This document shows positions 47,353 to 60,600 of a stretch of 64,000 nucleotides of DNA, one piece after another. How positions within the stretch are numbered: position 1 is the first letter of the stretch; each line of letters begins with the position of its first letter. The DNA comes from Escallonia rubra. Its lineage: Eukaryota; Streptophyta; Magnoliopsida; Escalloniales; Escalloniaceae. Under the pieces are notes generated by a model, which saw nothing but the letters and a program-made list of their open reading frames with translations, was not told the DNA's origin and did no database searches. Both the position numbers and the translations under genes were made by a program. The DNA is taken from the NCBI GenBank assembly GCA_033065855.1, contig JAVXUO010002884.1, positions 620,001 to 684,000 of the forward strand, read 5' to 3'.

Positions 47353-50300
47353 ATGGCGGCGGTTAATCAGAAGAAAGATGTGATTCGGCTGGAGCGCGAA
47401 TCCGTTATTCCAATCTTGAAGCCCAAACTCATCATGACCCTCGCCAACCTCATTGGTATGCTTTCTATCTCTCTCTTTCTTTCTGCTGTTTGGGTTGTAT
47501 TTTGTGTACTTCGAATCATCCCAATTTCCTCAAGAAGCTGACCGGCTGTGGAATCTTGATGTAAGTGACGGCCCTACTGCATTCTCTTTCTTGATTCCTC
47601 ATTTATCTTTAATTTCCTAGTTTCTTACCTTTACTTGAATTATGACACCTTCATGTTTGTGCCTGTACTTTTTGTTTTTGATGAGTTGCTCCCTTAGAAA
47701 TCCGGAATAGGTCAAATCAAGCAACATATAAGCTATTCTCACATTAAGAGATTCAATATAGAGTAGTAATCTGCGTGATTTTTCCCCAAAAACTTCGGTT
47801 TTTAGTGTTTCTCCGTCCTTTATTCAAGACAGATAGAGGAGCTCTGGGTCATGGTTTTGTAACAGCGAAGGGGTGATTCGCAGCTACTGAAGAAGAATGA
47901 AACGCAAAGAGAAAGAGAATCCAGCTCAGCTGGCCAAATACAGAGAAGAAGAAGATAGAAGAGAGAAGATAACAGAGATTCTTTTCATTGATTGCCTTTT
48001 CTTTCCTGATTTTCCCTTTACATAGCTTTTCTCCAACTTTCTTCCCAAGCCAGAATAATCGAAATATTCTGGAAGATCAGAAAATGTAACAAACAACTAA
48101 CTGGAAAAACAAAATAAAACATTAATGCTGCTAGAAATCCTAACGGCCAAATCTTCCTTGGAAATCTGTTGAGCGCGTGGCTGTCACTCTCCCACTCACT
48201 TATTGCTTCACGCGCCTCACTCTCACTTCTTCTTAATGGCTGTTGTTTCCCTCCATTTCTCTGTTTCACTTTCTTCCCACACTTGGTGGCATTTTAATTC
48301 TAATCTTCAGTGGCCTGTGTTGCTGGTTACTGACTGCAGGTGCAGCTGTGTCTCGTGGGGTGTCATTCATGACATTCCCTTCCCCTTTAAATTTCCCATC
48401 CTCTCTGGTAGCAAAGGCTGAGAATTTTTTCTGTACTGTAGCCCAGTCCTCCCATGTGGCCTCATTTTCAGGTAAATTTGTCCAACCAATTAGTGCTTGT
48501 GGTACTGCTTGACCTCCTCTCTTAATCATCCTGCGATCCAAGACCTGAACAGGTTCTAAAAGTATCTGTCCTCCTTCATTGACTGGTGGTAGCATAGGAG
48601 TAATGGTAGTGTGCTGACCTATAGCTGGTTTGAGTAGAGACACATGGAAAACAGGATGAATCCCAGTACCTTGAGGTAAGTCCAGTTTATAGGCTACTGG
48701 TCCAACCCTTGCCAACACCTGGTATGGTCCAAAATACTTAGGGGATAGCTTAAGGTTTCTTCTGATGGCTAAGCTGGTTTGTCTATAGGGCTGAAGCCTG
48801 AGATAGACTCGATCCCCTACATTAAACTCCCTCTCACTTCTGTGTTTGTCTGCATTCTGCTTCATCCTAGCTTGGGCAGTAGTCAAGTTATCCTTCAGAT
48901 GGTTCAATACCTTGGTTCTTTCTACCATATATGCATCAACTGCAGCAACATGAGTAGTTTCAGGGCTGCCCAAGTTCAAAACTCTAGGAGCATAACCATA
49001 CAGAGCCTCAAAGGGAGTCACCTTGAGTGAACTATGAAATGTAGTATTGTACCAATACTCAGCCATTGTTAACCATTTACTCCAGGTCTGGGGTCTATCT
49101 CCACAAAAGCATCTTAGGTATGTCTCAAGGCACTGATTTACCCTTTCTGTTTGCCCATCTGTTTGAGGATGATAGGAAGTACTTAGGTGAAGATTAGTAC
49201 CAATTAAGCTGAAAAGCTTCTGCCAAAAGTGACTAAGGAAAACATTTCCCCTGTCACTTATGATACTATCTGGTGTGCCATGTAGTTTGAATACTTGGTC
49301 AAAATAGGCTTGAGCAACTTCTTGGGCTGTGTAAGGGTGGCTCAAGGATAAGAAGTGTGCCACCTTGCTTAGCCTGTCAACTACTACCATTATCACTTCC
49401 TTGTTTTGTGATTTTGGTAGACCTTCAATGAAATCCATTGATATACTACTCCACAGCTGTTGGGGTATAGCTAAAGGCTGAAGTAGACCAGGGTAAGCCA
49501 CATGTTCTGATTTACTCCTTTGGCAAATGTCACACTGCTGGACAAACCTTTTAACATTCTGTTGAAGATTGGGCCAAAAAAACATAGCTGCCACCCTTTT
49601 AAATGTAGCATTTTCTCCAGAGTGCCCCCCAATGCTGGAACTGTGCAAAGTTTGGAGTATTTGTTGCCTTAAGTTCCCTTGCTCCCCCACAAATAATTTC
49701 CCTTTGAACTTCAAAGTACCTTGTTCATACCAATATTCCGAAGTGGCATAAGGGTCTAGGACTAATTGCTGGATTTGCTGTTGAACATAATCATCACCTT
49801 CATAGCTATCTTGTATTTCTTGTATCCATAAGGGTGTTACAACAGAAATTGCTGAGCAACTCCCCTCTTGATCTTCTGATGTTGCTAGCCTTGATAATGC
49901 ATCAGCTGCCCCATTCTCTCTTCCAGCTTTGTATTGAATTTCAAAATCAAATCCCAATAGTTTTGATAGGCACTTTTGTTGAAGTAGGGAAGTCACCCTT
50001 TGGCCTAAGAGATACTTTAAGCTGCAATGATCTGTTTTGATTATAAAATGGCTGCAGCTAAGGTAGCTATGCCAGTGTATTATAGCTTGGACTAAAGCCA
50101 TGAGTTCCTTCTCATAAGTTGATAGGGCTAAGGCTTTGGGTCCAAAAGCCTTGCTGAAGTAAGCTAGAGGTTGACCTTGCTGCATCAACACTGCTCCCAT
50201 GCCCATATCACTAGCATCAACTTCCACAGTGAATGGGAGAGTCCAGTTAGGTAAGGCCAAGACAGGGGTCTGAGTCATGGCATTCTTCAATACTTCAAAA

Positions 50301-53300
50301 GCCTTTGTTGCTTCAGGATGCCACTTGAAGTTGTTCTTTTGAAGCAATTTGGTCAAGGGTTTGCTCTTAATGCCATAAAGAGCTATGAACTTTCTGTAAT
50401 AACCTGTGAGGCCTAGAAAGCCCCTTAGTTGCTTGAGAGTTTTTGGGAGTGGCCATTGCACCATAGCTTGAATCTTGGCAGGATCAGCTGTGACTCCTTG
50501 TCCTGTGACAATGTGGCCTAAGTACTCCACTTCTGAGGAAGCAAAGGTACATTTAGACTCTTTGACATATAAGGTGTGGTCCCTGAGGGTCTGTAGAACA
50601 ATGGTGAGGTGCTGGAGATGGTCTGCATAACTCTTGCTGTATACTAAGATGTCGTCAAAGAAAACCAAGACAAACCTTCTCAAAAAAGGCTCAAAGATGG
50701 AGTTCATAAGTGACTGAAATGTGGCTGGTGCATTTGTGAGCCCAAAAGGCATTACCTTGAACTCAAAATGTCCAAAATGGGTTGAAAAAGCAGTTTTATG
50801 AATATCAGCTGGGAGCACCCTAATCTGATGGTACCCACTCCTTAAATCCAACTTGGTAAACACCTTGGCACCATGTAGTTCATCCAATAGGTCATCCACT
50901 ACTGGAATTGGAAACCTGTTTTTCACAGTGAGTTTATTCAACCCTCTGTAATCCACACACATCCTCCATGATCTATCTTTCTTCTTCACTAACAAAACAG
51001 GGGACCCAAAAGGTGAAGTGCTAGGCTGCACTATACCAGATTCAATCATCTCATGAACAATGTTCTCTATTTCAGTTTTTTGGGTGTATGGCACTCTGTA
51101 TGGTCTGATGTTGATGGGTTGAGCATTAGGAATTAAAGGAATTTGGTGGTCTTGAGGTCTGGTAGGGGGTAGTCCTTTGGGTTCTTGGAAGACATCAGCA
51201 AACTGATGTAACAGTGCAGTCAATTGAGGCTCATGGGTGTGGGGGTTTGGTAGAGTGGTTATGGTGTAAACTTGGCCAAATAAAGCCCCTTGATTCTTGG
51301 TAAGGTACTTGTACATTGACTGTGCTGACATTAACTTGATTTCAGCTTGTATTTCTCCCCCATATAATGTTATTTCCTTATCCCCCATCCAGATGGTCAT
51401 AGTCATGTTCTGAAAATCAAAGGCCACTCTCCCCAAGTCCTTCAACCATTGTAAACCCAAGACACAATCACAGCCCCCCAAAGGAATCATAAACAGATTA
51501 GCTTTAAATTGCTGATTCTGCATAGTCCAGCTGAATTCACTACAAGCTGAATCACTGCACACCTTGTTGCCATCTGCTACCATAACTGTCATGGGGGCAG
51601 TAGGGGTCACTAAACAGCCCAGTCTTTCAGCTGTAGCTGGGTCCATAAAGTTGTGGGTGGACCCAGTGTCCACTAGCAGGGAGAATTTCTTGTTACCATG
51701 CTGACCCCAAAGCTTAAAGGTGGATTGAGTTTGGTTTCCTGTCAAAGCATTGACAGTGATTTCCATCTTCTCTGGGTGTTCATTATCTTCAGTTGCATGT
51801 GGTTGAGGGTGGACTTCTTCATCATAAATAGGTGGGGGGTCTTCCTCTTCACCTTCATCAACCACCAACATTGACACCTGTTTGTTTTTACAAACATGTG
51901 CAGGACTGAAAGTCTCCTCACACCAATAGCATAGGCCTCTTTTTCTTCTATCATCAAAGTAGGCCCTAGTCAACCTTTGTTGGGGGACATTTGGGGTAGG
52001 TAATAAGGCCTTGTTCTGGTTGTTAGGTTGAGCTTGAAGTGGTTGGGGGTTCAAAGTTATTGCAGGGTTTCTTGGCTTAGCAACTGTGTTGCTCATGTTA
52101 GGTTTAGCAGAGATCATGGGACTATAGGTCGACTGAAATTTAGGAGTGGTTCTGGATTGGTACCAGCTATTAGTGATAGTAGCCTCCTGCTTTCGAGCTA
52201 GATAGATTGCCCTTGAGAGGTTGTGTACCTCAAACTTTTCAACCTCCAATCTGAGTTCATCCTTGAGACCACTAATGAAGCTTTGCACAAAATACACCTC
52301 CTCAAACTTACACCCTTCATTAACTAGCACAGATCTTAGGGTCTCAAATTCATTATAATATTGTTCAACTGACCCAAGCTGTCTTAATTTATGAAATTCC
52401 CCTATTATGCTTTCCTTAAAGAGTTGGGCAAATCTAGAATTTAAATCTCGAACAAATTCAGTCCAAGAAACCTTGCCTTTGGCCTTAGTGTAAGTACCAA
52501 ACCAGTGTTCGGCTTGGCCTTCAAAGTGTACTGATGCAAAGTTAACTTTGAGCATTTCATCCATGGGATGAAATTCAAAGTATCTCTCAGCCTTTCTAAC
52601 CCACCCATAAGAGTCACCTCCATAAAACTTAGGAAATTCCAATTTAGGTAGCTTAGGAAAAACATTACCATTGTTATATGGAAGGAAATCTCGTTGGTTA
52701 GTTTCCCAGCTCTTGTTTCCTCTTGTCTTTGAATGAGAACCTTCAGCTCCCTCATTACCTTTAGAGTAAATCAGCTGCTGCATCAAACCCTGCAACTCTG
52801 AGAGAGCCTGCCTCATGGCTGGTAATTCCTCGTTTAGTTGGTCTACTGAGAGCTTCAATGCAGGTAGCTCCTCTACGTTTTGCCTTAATTCCGTCAATTG
52901 ATCATCAAGAGATCCAAAGCGGTCTGCAAACTGAGCTTCCATCAAGCTCACATGCTCATCTAGTTGCTGTTTATTTCGGTTACCATACCCCATTTCTGAT
53001 CTGATTTCTTCACGAGCCCAGGTAACGTAGCTTGCTCTGGATACCAAATGTAACAGCGAAGGGGTGATTCGCAGCTACTGAAGAAGAATGAAACGCAAAG
53101 AGAAAGAGAATCCAGCTCAGCTGGCCAAATACAGAGAAGAAGAAGATAGAAGAGAGAAGATAACAGAGATTCTTTTCATTGATTGCCTTTTCTTTCCTGA
53201 TTTTCCCTTTACATAGCTTTTCTCCAACTTTCTTCCCAAGCCAGAATAATCGAAATATTCTGGAAGATCAGAAAATGTAACAAACAACTAACTGGAAAAA

Positions 53301-56300
53301 CAAAATAAAACATTAATGCTGCTAGAAATCCTAACGGCCAAATCTTCCTTGGAAATCTGTTGAGCGCGTGGCTGTCACTCTCCCACTCACTTATTGCTTC
53401 ACGCGCCTCACTCTCACTTCTTCTTAATGGCTGTTGTTTCCCTCCATTTCTCTGTTTCACTTTCTTCCCACACTTGGTGGCATTTTAATTCTAATCTTCA
53501 GTGGCCTGTGTTGCTGGTTACTGACTGCAGGTGCAGCTGTGTCTCGTGGGGTGTCATTCATGACAGGTTTCTTTACCTTTGATCTTTCTTTTCTTTTCCT
53601 TCCTTGCAGAGCATAGCACTGATCGGGCTGAATTTTTAAAGCTTTGCAAGAGAGTTGAGTACACCATTCGAGCTTGGTATCTCTTACAATTTGAAGATCT
53701 AATGGTACTATGATGTTTTCTAAGCTAGTTAACTACTTCCACTTTCCCAAGTATTGAGAATAAAACGAATAACGTTGATTATTTTGGTGCCGGCAGCAAT
53801 TGTATTCCCTCTTTGATCCTGTCCACGGGGCTCAGAAATTGGAGCAACAAAACCTCTCTCCAGAAGGAATCGACATTCTTGAACAAAACTTCCTGACGTA
53901 CTTATTCCAGGTAACATGGCTGCTGCGTCTATCCTTACTGCTGTCTTGGGTATGTCATTTTAAACGTTTTTTTCTCCATAAGCACGTGTATTGGTACTGG
54001 GTATTCATTTTGCTTGTCGTATTGATTTTGGTGCTGAGCAACTTTGGCTAGAGGCCTGAAAGAACATTATTTCATGTTTGTGCTCATCTTAAGTAGTATT
54101 TTTTCCAATGAGGCTTTTTGCCTGACATAGCAGCCAAACATATTAGATCGGACAAATTGTACCAATACTACTTAACGCTTTTGTTAAGTTACCATCCGCT
54201 CTAAAAGCTTAAATTGTTGGCTGACGGGCCGACAATGTATACAATGCGTTACAATCCCCCTCACATGCAAGCCCCTGATTGCATGTGGAGACATGAACCA
54301 ACGATAGAAAAAATCTAGGTCAATAGCTACCGAGTGCCAATTGCCACGAGAAATATAAAAAGGGCCAAATGCAAGCTAACAAACCAGACCAAAGATAATT
54401 GTAACATCCTATACCATGAGTAAATTACCATCTTCTCTAAAATCTTAAGTTACTAGACAGTGGCCCAACAACATATATCAGCTTAACCACTTCTAAGTTC
54501 TAACTGTGAAACTTCTTCCTTTGTGACCTCATTATCTGTCAAGAATGCTTCGAATTTAGGTGAATCTTTGTAATAATGACCACGCTGTCGTCAAGCTTAA
54601 TAGTGTGAGCTTGTAATCAAGTGGGGCAATGAAGTGGTTAAACATTTTCATGATATCTATTGCAGCAAGGTGCTTCACTCCCACTACGGCGACAAAAGCG
54701 ACCCCGTTCGAGGCTTTTAAGAAATTGGGAGAGCCGTTTCTGCCCATACCAAAAGTCAACTCGAACTCGTTATTTGCGGCCCTACTATGCCCTAATTTAC
54801 ATAATCTGTCGGTGGAATACTTTTGTTGAACAGAGGTCATTGCCTGCTGCGGTGATAGAAGCGAATAAGCTGACAACCCTTTGACTTTGGGTTTTAGGGC
54901 CTTTTTTGGTCACAAATAATCCCTAAAGTTATGTCATTATCTCAGTATGCAGTCCATTTCCTCATGTTTGAGGCGGGGGGTTGTCCTGTTTGTGATTAAT
55001 TATTTCACTCCTACTTGATTTCTCCATTTCACATATTTCAGTAGTCTCTCCCATCTACTGCAGGTAATGGAAAAGAGCAATTTCAAGATTGCCACCGATG
55101 ACGAGATTGATGTTGCACACTCGGGGCAATATCTTCTAAATCTTCCCATCACAGTTGATGAGTCAAAGGTTTGATACCGGTCAAGTCCAAATCCAAATCC
55201 AAATCCAAATCCTGCATTATAATACACATGCATGCAGTGCTCTTTAAGTCTATGCGACCTAACACCCACTTAATTTTTTATTTTTTTTTGTTGTAAATGT
55301 AGCTTGATCAGAAGCTTTTGCAGAAGTATTTTGCAGAGCATCCTCATGAAAACCTTCCGGAATTCGCTGAAAAGGTATAGCGGTATGTCTTACGTGAAAT
55401 AGTAGAGAGTGGATGTACTCATATATGTGTAGGTGGCTTGGTAATCTTGAGTTGAACGTAAACACATCGAGTAGGCTTCCATGGGATGTGATGTGCATGA
55501 TTTGGGAGATAAATGCGAAAAAGAAACTAAGTATATGGTTATTTCAAATTTTGGCCCATTTTCCATTTGTTCCAAAGATTTCCCATCTCGTTATGTATTG
55601 CCTTTAAGGCCATTACCTTGAGAAGGTAATTTCTGACATGGATGTCTAATATTCGACTTCGTGAATACTGCAGTGTACTTTTCCACAACGTGTATTTTTA
55701 TTCTCATCTACTTAAGGCAACTATTGATAAAGGTTCCTTGATATCATTACTTTGTCTCTGGCTGCATCATTTGAATCTAAACCTTTGTACTAGTCAACTT
55801 TCTCCAATCTGTAAATGGTTCTTATGAGATGAGGAATGTCATGTGGATTGTTAATTGTAGCGGGGGAAAAATTTAATTTTTTTATGCAATTAATATATCT
55901 TTTCAGTACATAATCTTCCGACGTGGCATTGGAATTGATCGGACAAGTGATTACTTTATCATGGAGAAGGTGGACATAATGATTGCACGTTTATGGGCAT
56001 GGCTTTTGAGAAAGACAAGGTATGGTTTGATATACATGATTACTTTTGAGTTAGTAGGTTGAAACAGGCATTTAATGTCACAACACACCTATTGAATTTG
56101 ATTAGCTGTATTCAGTTCAGATCAGTCCATAATTTTCCCTGGTCTTTCTATTTATAGAACATTCATGAATTTGTCACGAGCAAAACAGTTTTCCCTATTA
56201 TAAAAAAAAATTCATAGTGGGGTTTTGGTGCTTGCAGACTAGAAAGACTGTTAAGAAAGTCGAGTACGCGGCGTAAGAAGGACCCGAGAAAAGATGATGA

Positions 56301-57606
56301 AATCTTCAATGAAGCTGAGCAGCATGAATTTTTTGTTGAGCGGATCCGTATTGACAATTTGGAGTTCAGGTTTGAGATTGCATCTTTTTTTTCTTTTTTT
56401 TTGGTTTCAGAGTCGTGATAGCATTCTTCTTAGCTTTGCTTTACATGCTTGCCATCATTAACTTGTCTAGAAGATCCCTTTCACTGTTCTTGGGATTCTT
56501 GAATGGATTTTTCGAAAAATGAACCCCATTATATCAACTGTATTCATTCCTAACATATATTAAGCAGTTGGATAGCAACTGTACACAACCTGCTTGTAAT
56601 AGCGGGACAGTTGGCCTTCCGAAACGAGCTGTCCAGTGTTCATTTTTTGTAGTATCCTTCTTTGATTTGGTAGTTCCCGTCTGAGTGTCGAAACTATTGG
56701 GAAATTTGGGCTACTATAGAAAAATCAAAGCAACATGAAATTGCCAAGAAAGGCGACACTGACGCTGGAAATGGTGAAACCCGGTCAGGGAAGACAATCG
56801 ATATTGTTATTGGTATTTTCGAAGTGCGAACGCACTACCACCATTATCAATTGCAAGAGAAGTCGACCTTGACGACGGATACATAATGGGGTCTGGTAAC
56901 AACGTTAGGCTGGGAAGTGAGTCTGTTTATAATGGAGGAATCAAGTTGCGAAGTCACCATGACGATCAGAATCCTCGAAGCTTTAGTGAGTCAATTGCAT
57001 ACTACTCTACTTCTTTGGTATATTGATTAGTATGTGGGAACTTCAAACTCACGCACCGACACTTGCTTCTAAGGTTAGCTTGGCTAACTTCTACGTGATC
57101 GAGTTATTTTTTTTATCTTCTATTCTGTTGGCACCACCATTCTTGGTGATACTAGGGCATTCTCCTTAAGCAATGCGTTGCACCTGCCTTTGGGTGTTGG
57201 CATCGTGTCGACGCCCGGGTGCAATCATGAACTAGGGAAAGCTTTTGATGGGGTGCTTGCTTAGTTGCATGAAGAGTGGGAGGGAGCGGGAGTGCATAAG
57301 CACCTGAAGAATCCAATGATGGGAGCGGCTTGAGAGAATAAACGCGTAAAGAGTATTACCATTTTCTTAATATATCTTACACTTTATTATTGCGTACACA
57401 ATTTTGGCCCCTGAAAATACTAGAAATTAAGGTTAATTTTTTAGTGTGTACTTGTAACATCAAGTGTCTACCAGCTACTTGCTTATGAAAATAATAAAGG
57501 TAAAAGCAGTTCTGCTGCTGCCATTCACTTCTCTAAGACATTTCTAAGCGGCACATCTCCTGGGTAATAGGGTAAACATGGGCAAAAAAAAAAAAAAAAA
57601 TAAAAT

Positions 57607-57670
<64 letters not shown>

Positions 57671-60600
57671 ATTAACAAGTGTTAGCTTGGGACATTATCA
57701 CATGAAGCTTCTAACTTAGGGTCGCAAATACGTGGTTCTGAGAGAGTAGCATCACCATATAGGGAGTTTTCTGCTACTAAGACTTGAGGATTTGGTTATG
57801 GAGATAAGAATGAATTAAAAGAAGACATCCTCGATTTCTCGCAGTGGCTTTTGCGTTGATGATACAAACACCACCTTTAAGACAAGTGACTCACATTTAA
57901 TTATCTTAGTAGTGGGTCTCACCGTAGCCAGATAGATTTCTTCGTCCATAGTAGGGAGGACTGAGCATTATGTAGAGATTAAAAGGTCATTCTCGGGAGT
58001 GCCTTGCTACACGACATAGGTAAGTTATGTTGGACGTATATATTGGGAATTGGAATGGGAAGGTCAAAGCCCAAAGGTGAGACATCGATGAACTAGGTGG
58101 TGGAATTTGTATGCGGGAGATTAAGCACTTTTAAGGATACCGTACTTAAAGAAATATTTAGGGATCTGATTACGAGCAGAATATAATTTGGATTGAGATG
58201 TCTTCTTGCATTAGAAGGGTTGCAATAGAAGTCCTTGGAGGGTCTAGAGGGAATGACCCCATAGGTAAAGAAGCTTGGTGGTGGAATGATGGGGTCCAAA
58301 GAGCAAGTTGTAGAGGGAAGGTTATAAAGTATTGCATGAGCGCAAGGGTGGGGAGAATGTGAGAAGTAGAAGTTGGCTAGAGAGGAAGCAAAGAAGTAAG
58401 AGGGGCATGGTTTTTTAAAGTTCTTAACCGAAGATTAGGTACTGAACGGGTGAAAAGGGGATCTACAAGCTAGCAAAGGTAAGGGAAGAGAGAACCGGAA
58501 ACTTAGTCATATGAACTGTATTAAGGACGAGAATTAAAAGTTATTGGTGGAAGAAGACGAGGTTAGAGAAAGATGGAGAGGCTACTTTGATAAGAAGTTT
58601 AATGAATAAACCTAAGATAATTTTGCAGAACTCGTTGACTCATTTGGTGATACTAATAAGAGGCTTGTTTATAGAATTAAAATATTTGAGGTGAAAAAAG
58701 CTTTGAAAAATATGAACATAGATAGAAAAGGTTATTGGAGCTTGGGCAATGTGGGCATAGTTAGGTTGAGTAAGTTGTTTAACAAGATCTAAATTACAAG
58801 AATAATTTGGGATACAAGACTTGATTGATTGCTAGTATAATTTATCTGAAACATGTACTTTGCAAGGGGGTACGGAACCAAATGATTCATGTAGCCCCCA
58901 CAACTAGTTTGGGACAAAGCTTGGATGATGATGTATGGATTATACGGTACACTATTGATAAGATGTTGCCTAATTGGACCCACCATGCGTCTCCTTGAAA
59001 GAGACAAGACCAGAATCCAGCCGCACTCAAGTACCTGGACTCCTATGTGAGTGCAGATATCTTATTTTTGCGGGTTTCATCATCACGAGAGAAACAGATA
59101 CAAGATTGTACCATGGTACTAATTTAGTTGCATATTTGTTTAATTTCCATCCAGCTTACGCAATCTGCTGAGCAAGATCACAATCCAAGAACCTACATTT
59201 GATAGGATGATTGTTGTTTACAGGTATGGCTTCTGTTTTCCTATTCTAAAATGTCATTGTGAACAGTGTATGGGATGCTTTTGATGGAAGCAGATTTTCC
59301 AAAAATGTCCCCGTGAAGAGGGATGCTTTTGATGGAATCAGATTTTCCATTCATTACCAGTTTGATACCATGACCGCAAGTATTTATGATAGTAAATGTG
59401 CAATGTTATTAAGTGCAATATGGCTATGGTTGTGCAGGAGAGCAAGTACCCAACCAAAGGAAAGAGGAATCTTTGTGAAGCATTTTAAAAACATCCCAAT
59501 GGCTGATATGGAAATAGTTCTTGTGAGTCTCATGCTCCCCAACCCTTGTTCCCCTGCATGCAAGCACGTGTGTGCGTGCGAGTGCACGTATGTCTATCAG
59601 CAATTTCTAGTTTTCGATTTCACTTAGTTGCTCATCGAATTTCACCTTTCTTATACAAATTCATTTTGACGGTTTCTGCTTTAACAGCCAGAGAAGAAAA
59701 ATCCAAGTTTAACTCCCATGGATTGGGTCAAATTTCTTGGCTCTGCTATTGTTGGGCTGGTTAGTTGCTTGTTATCCATGAAATGCATCAACTGTAGCTG
59801 TTCGTTTCTTTATCCTGTTTGCTCATATGCACCTCAATGTCGTTCTTCTGTGTCCAGGTAGCTGTTGTGGGTTCACTTGACATGCCTCAAGCTGATCTAT
59901 GGGTCATGTTTGCCATCCTCTCCACAGTGATTGGCTACTGCGCTAAAATATACTTCACGTAAGTGCTTTCTTATTTGAGTTTGATGTGTTTGGATACTTT
60001 TTGTTCAATTGCTTGATTTGCTATATGGGATGTGATCCACTATTTATTGGATTCACTTTGAGAATGTGCTTTAAAGAAAGTTGGCATGGTCAAATGCATT
60101 CACACTTTTGTGCATAATTGTATGTTCTCCACTATAATGCTATCCGTGTGATGCTGTGGCAGTATGCACCAGATTATGCATTGGTGCTGAATTCATGATT
60201 GCATGCGAACCAGGTCTGGAGGCGGATCAAGGAAGAAATCATTCACGCAGTCTTTGCAATACTTCAAATAAAGTGATTATACGTTAAATATTGGCTACCT
60301 GTAATAGTAAACTAATGGATATCTGAAACTGTACCAAATTTTCATTTCGTAACTTGACGGTTCCAATCATTAAATTAAGCTGAAATGACTTAAAACAAGG
60401 AAAAATTAGAATGTAAGCCAAACGATAATGTCTGCTTTGGTTTTTTTTTCCCGGGGTGGGGAGTGTCTCTCTGTGGCCTCTTTTGATCAAAGAAAATGTA
60501 GGCTTTGCTAATGTCGCCTTTTGCTTGATTTCTACAGGTTTCAGCAAAACATGGCTGCGTATCAGAACTTAATCACACAGTCCATGTACGATAAGCAAAT

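Larger units (their letters stand above)
47858..53565 (-). mobile_element. Complete, young Ty3/gypsy chromovirus (Reina-like size)
   Basis: The 5.7-kb element lies in intron 1 of the DUF3754 gene, on the opposite strand. Its LTRs (47858-48374 and 53049-53565) are both 517 bp and read identical base for base by eye. In element sense they begin TGTCATGAATG and end CTGTTACA. GGTTT target duplications flank it exactly. Beside the 5' LTR, a primer-binding site resembling initiator tRNA-Met is present. A polypurine tract (AAAGGGGAAGGGAA) abuts the 3' LTR. One uninterrupted gag-pol frame fills the interior. A chromodomain at the C-terminus makes it a chromovirus; size and single frame resemble Reina, which is inference. 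Identical LTRs imply very recent insertion. Confidence 0.97.

Noticed and set aside
53209..53460. 83-codon frame present twice (also 48018-48269)
   Set aside because: It lies in the two LTRs of the chromovirus. It is identical because the LTRs are, not because it is a gene.
54556..54884. Overlapping frames on both strands in DUF3754 intron 3 (about 100 and 75 codons)
   Set aside because: No family recognised, no splice sites joining neighbouring exons in phase, and exons 3 and 4 join perfectly without it.
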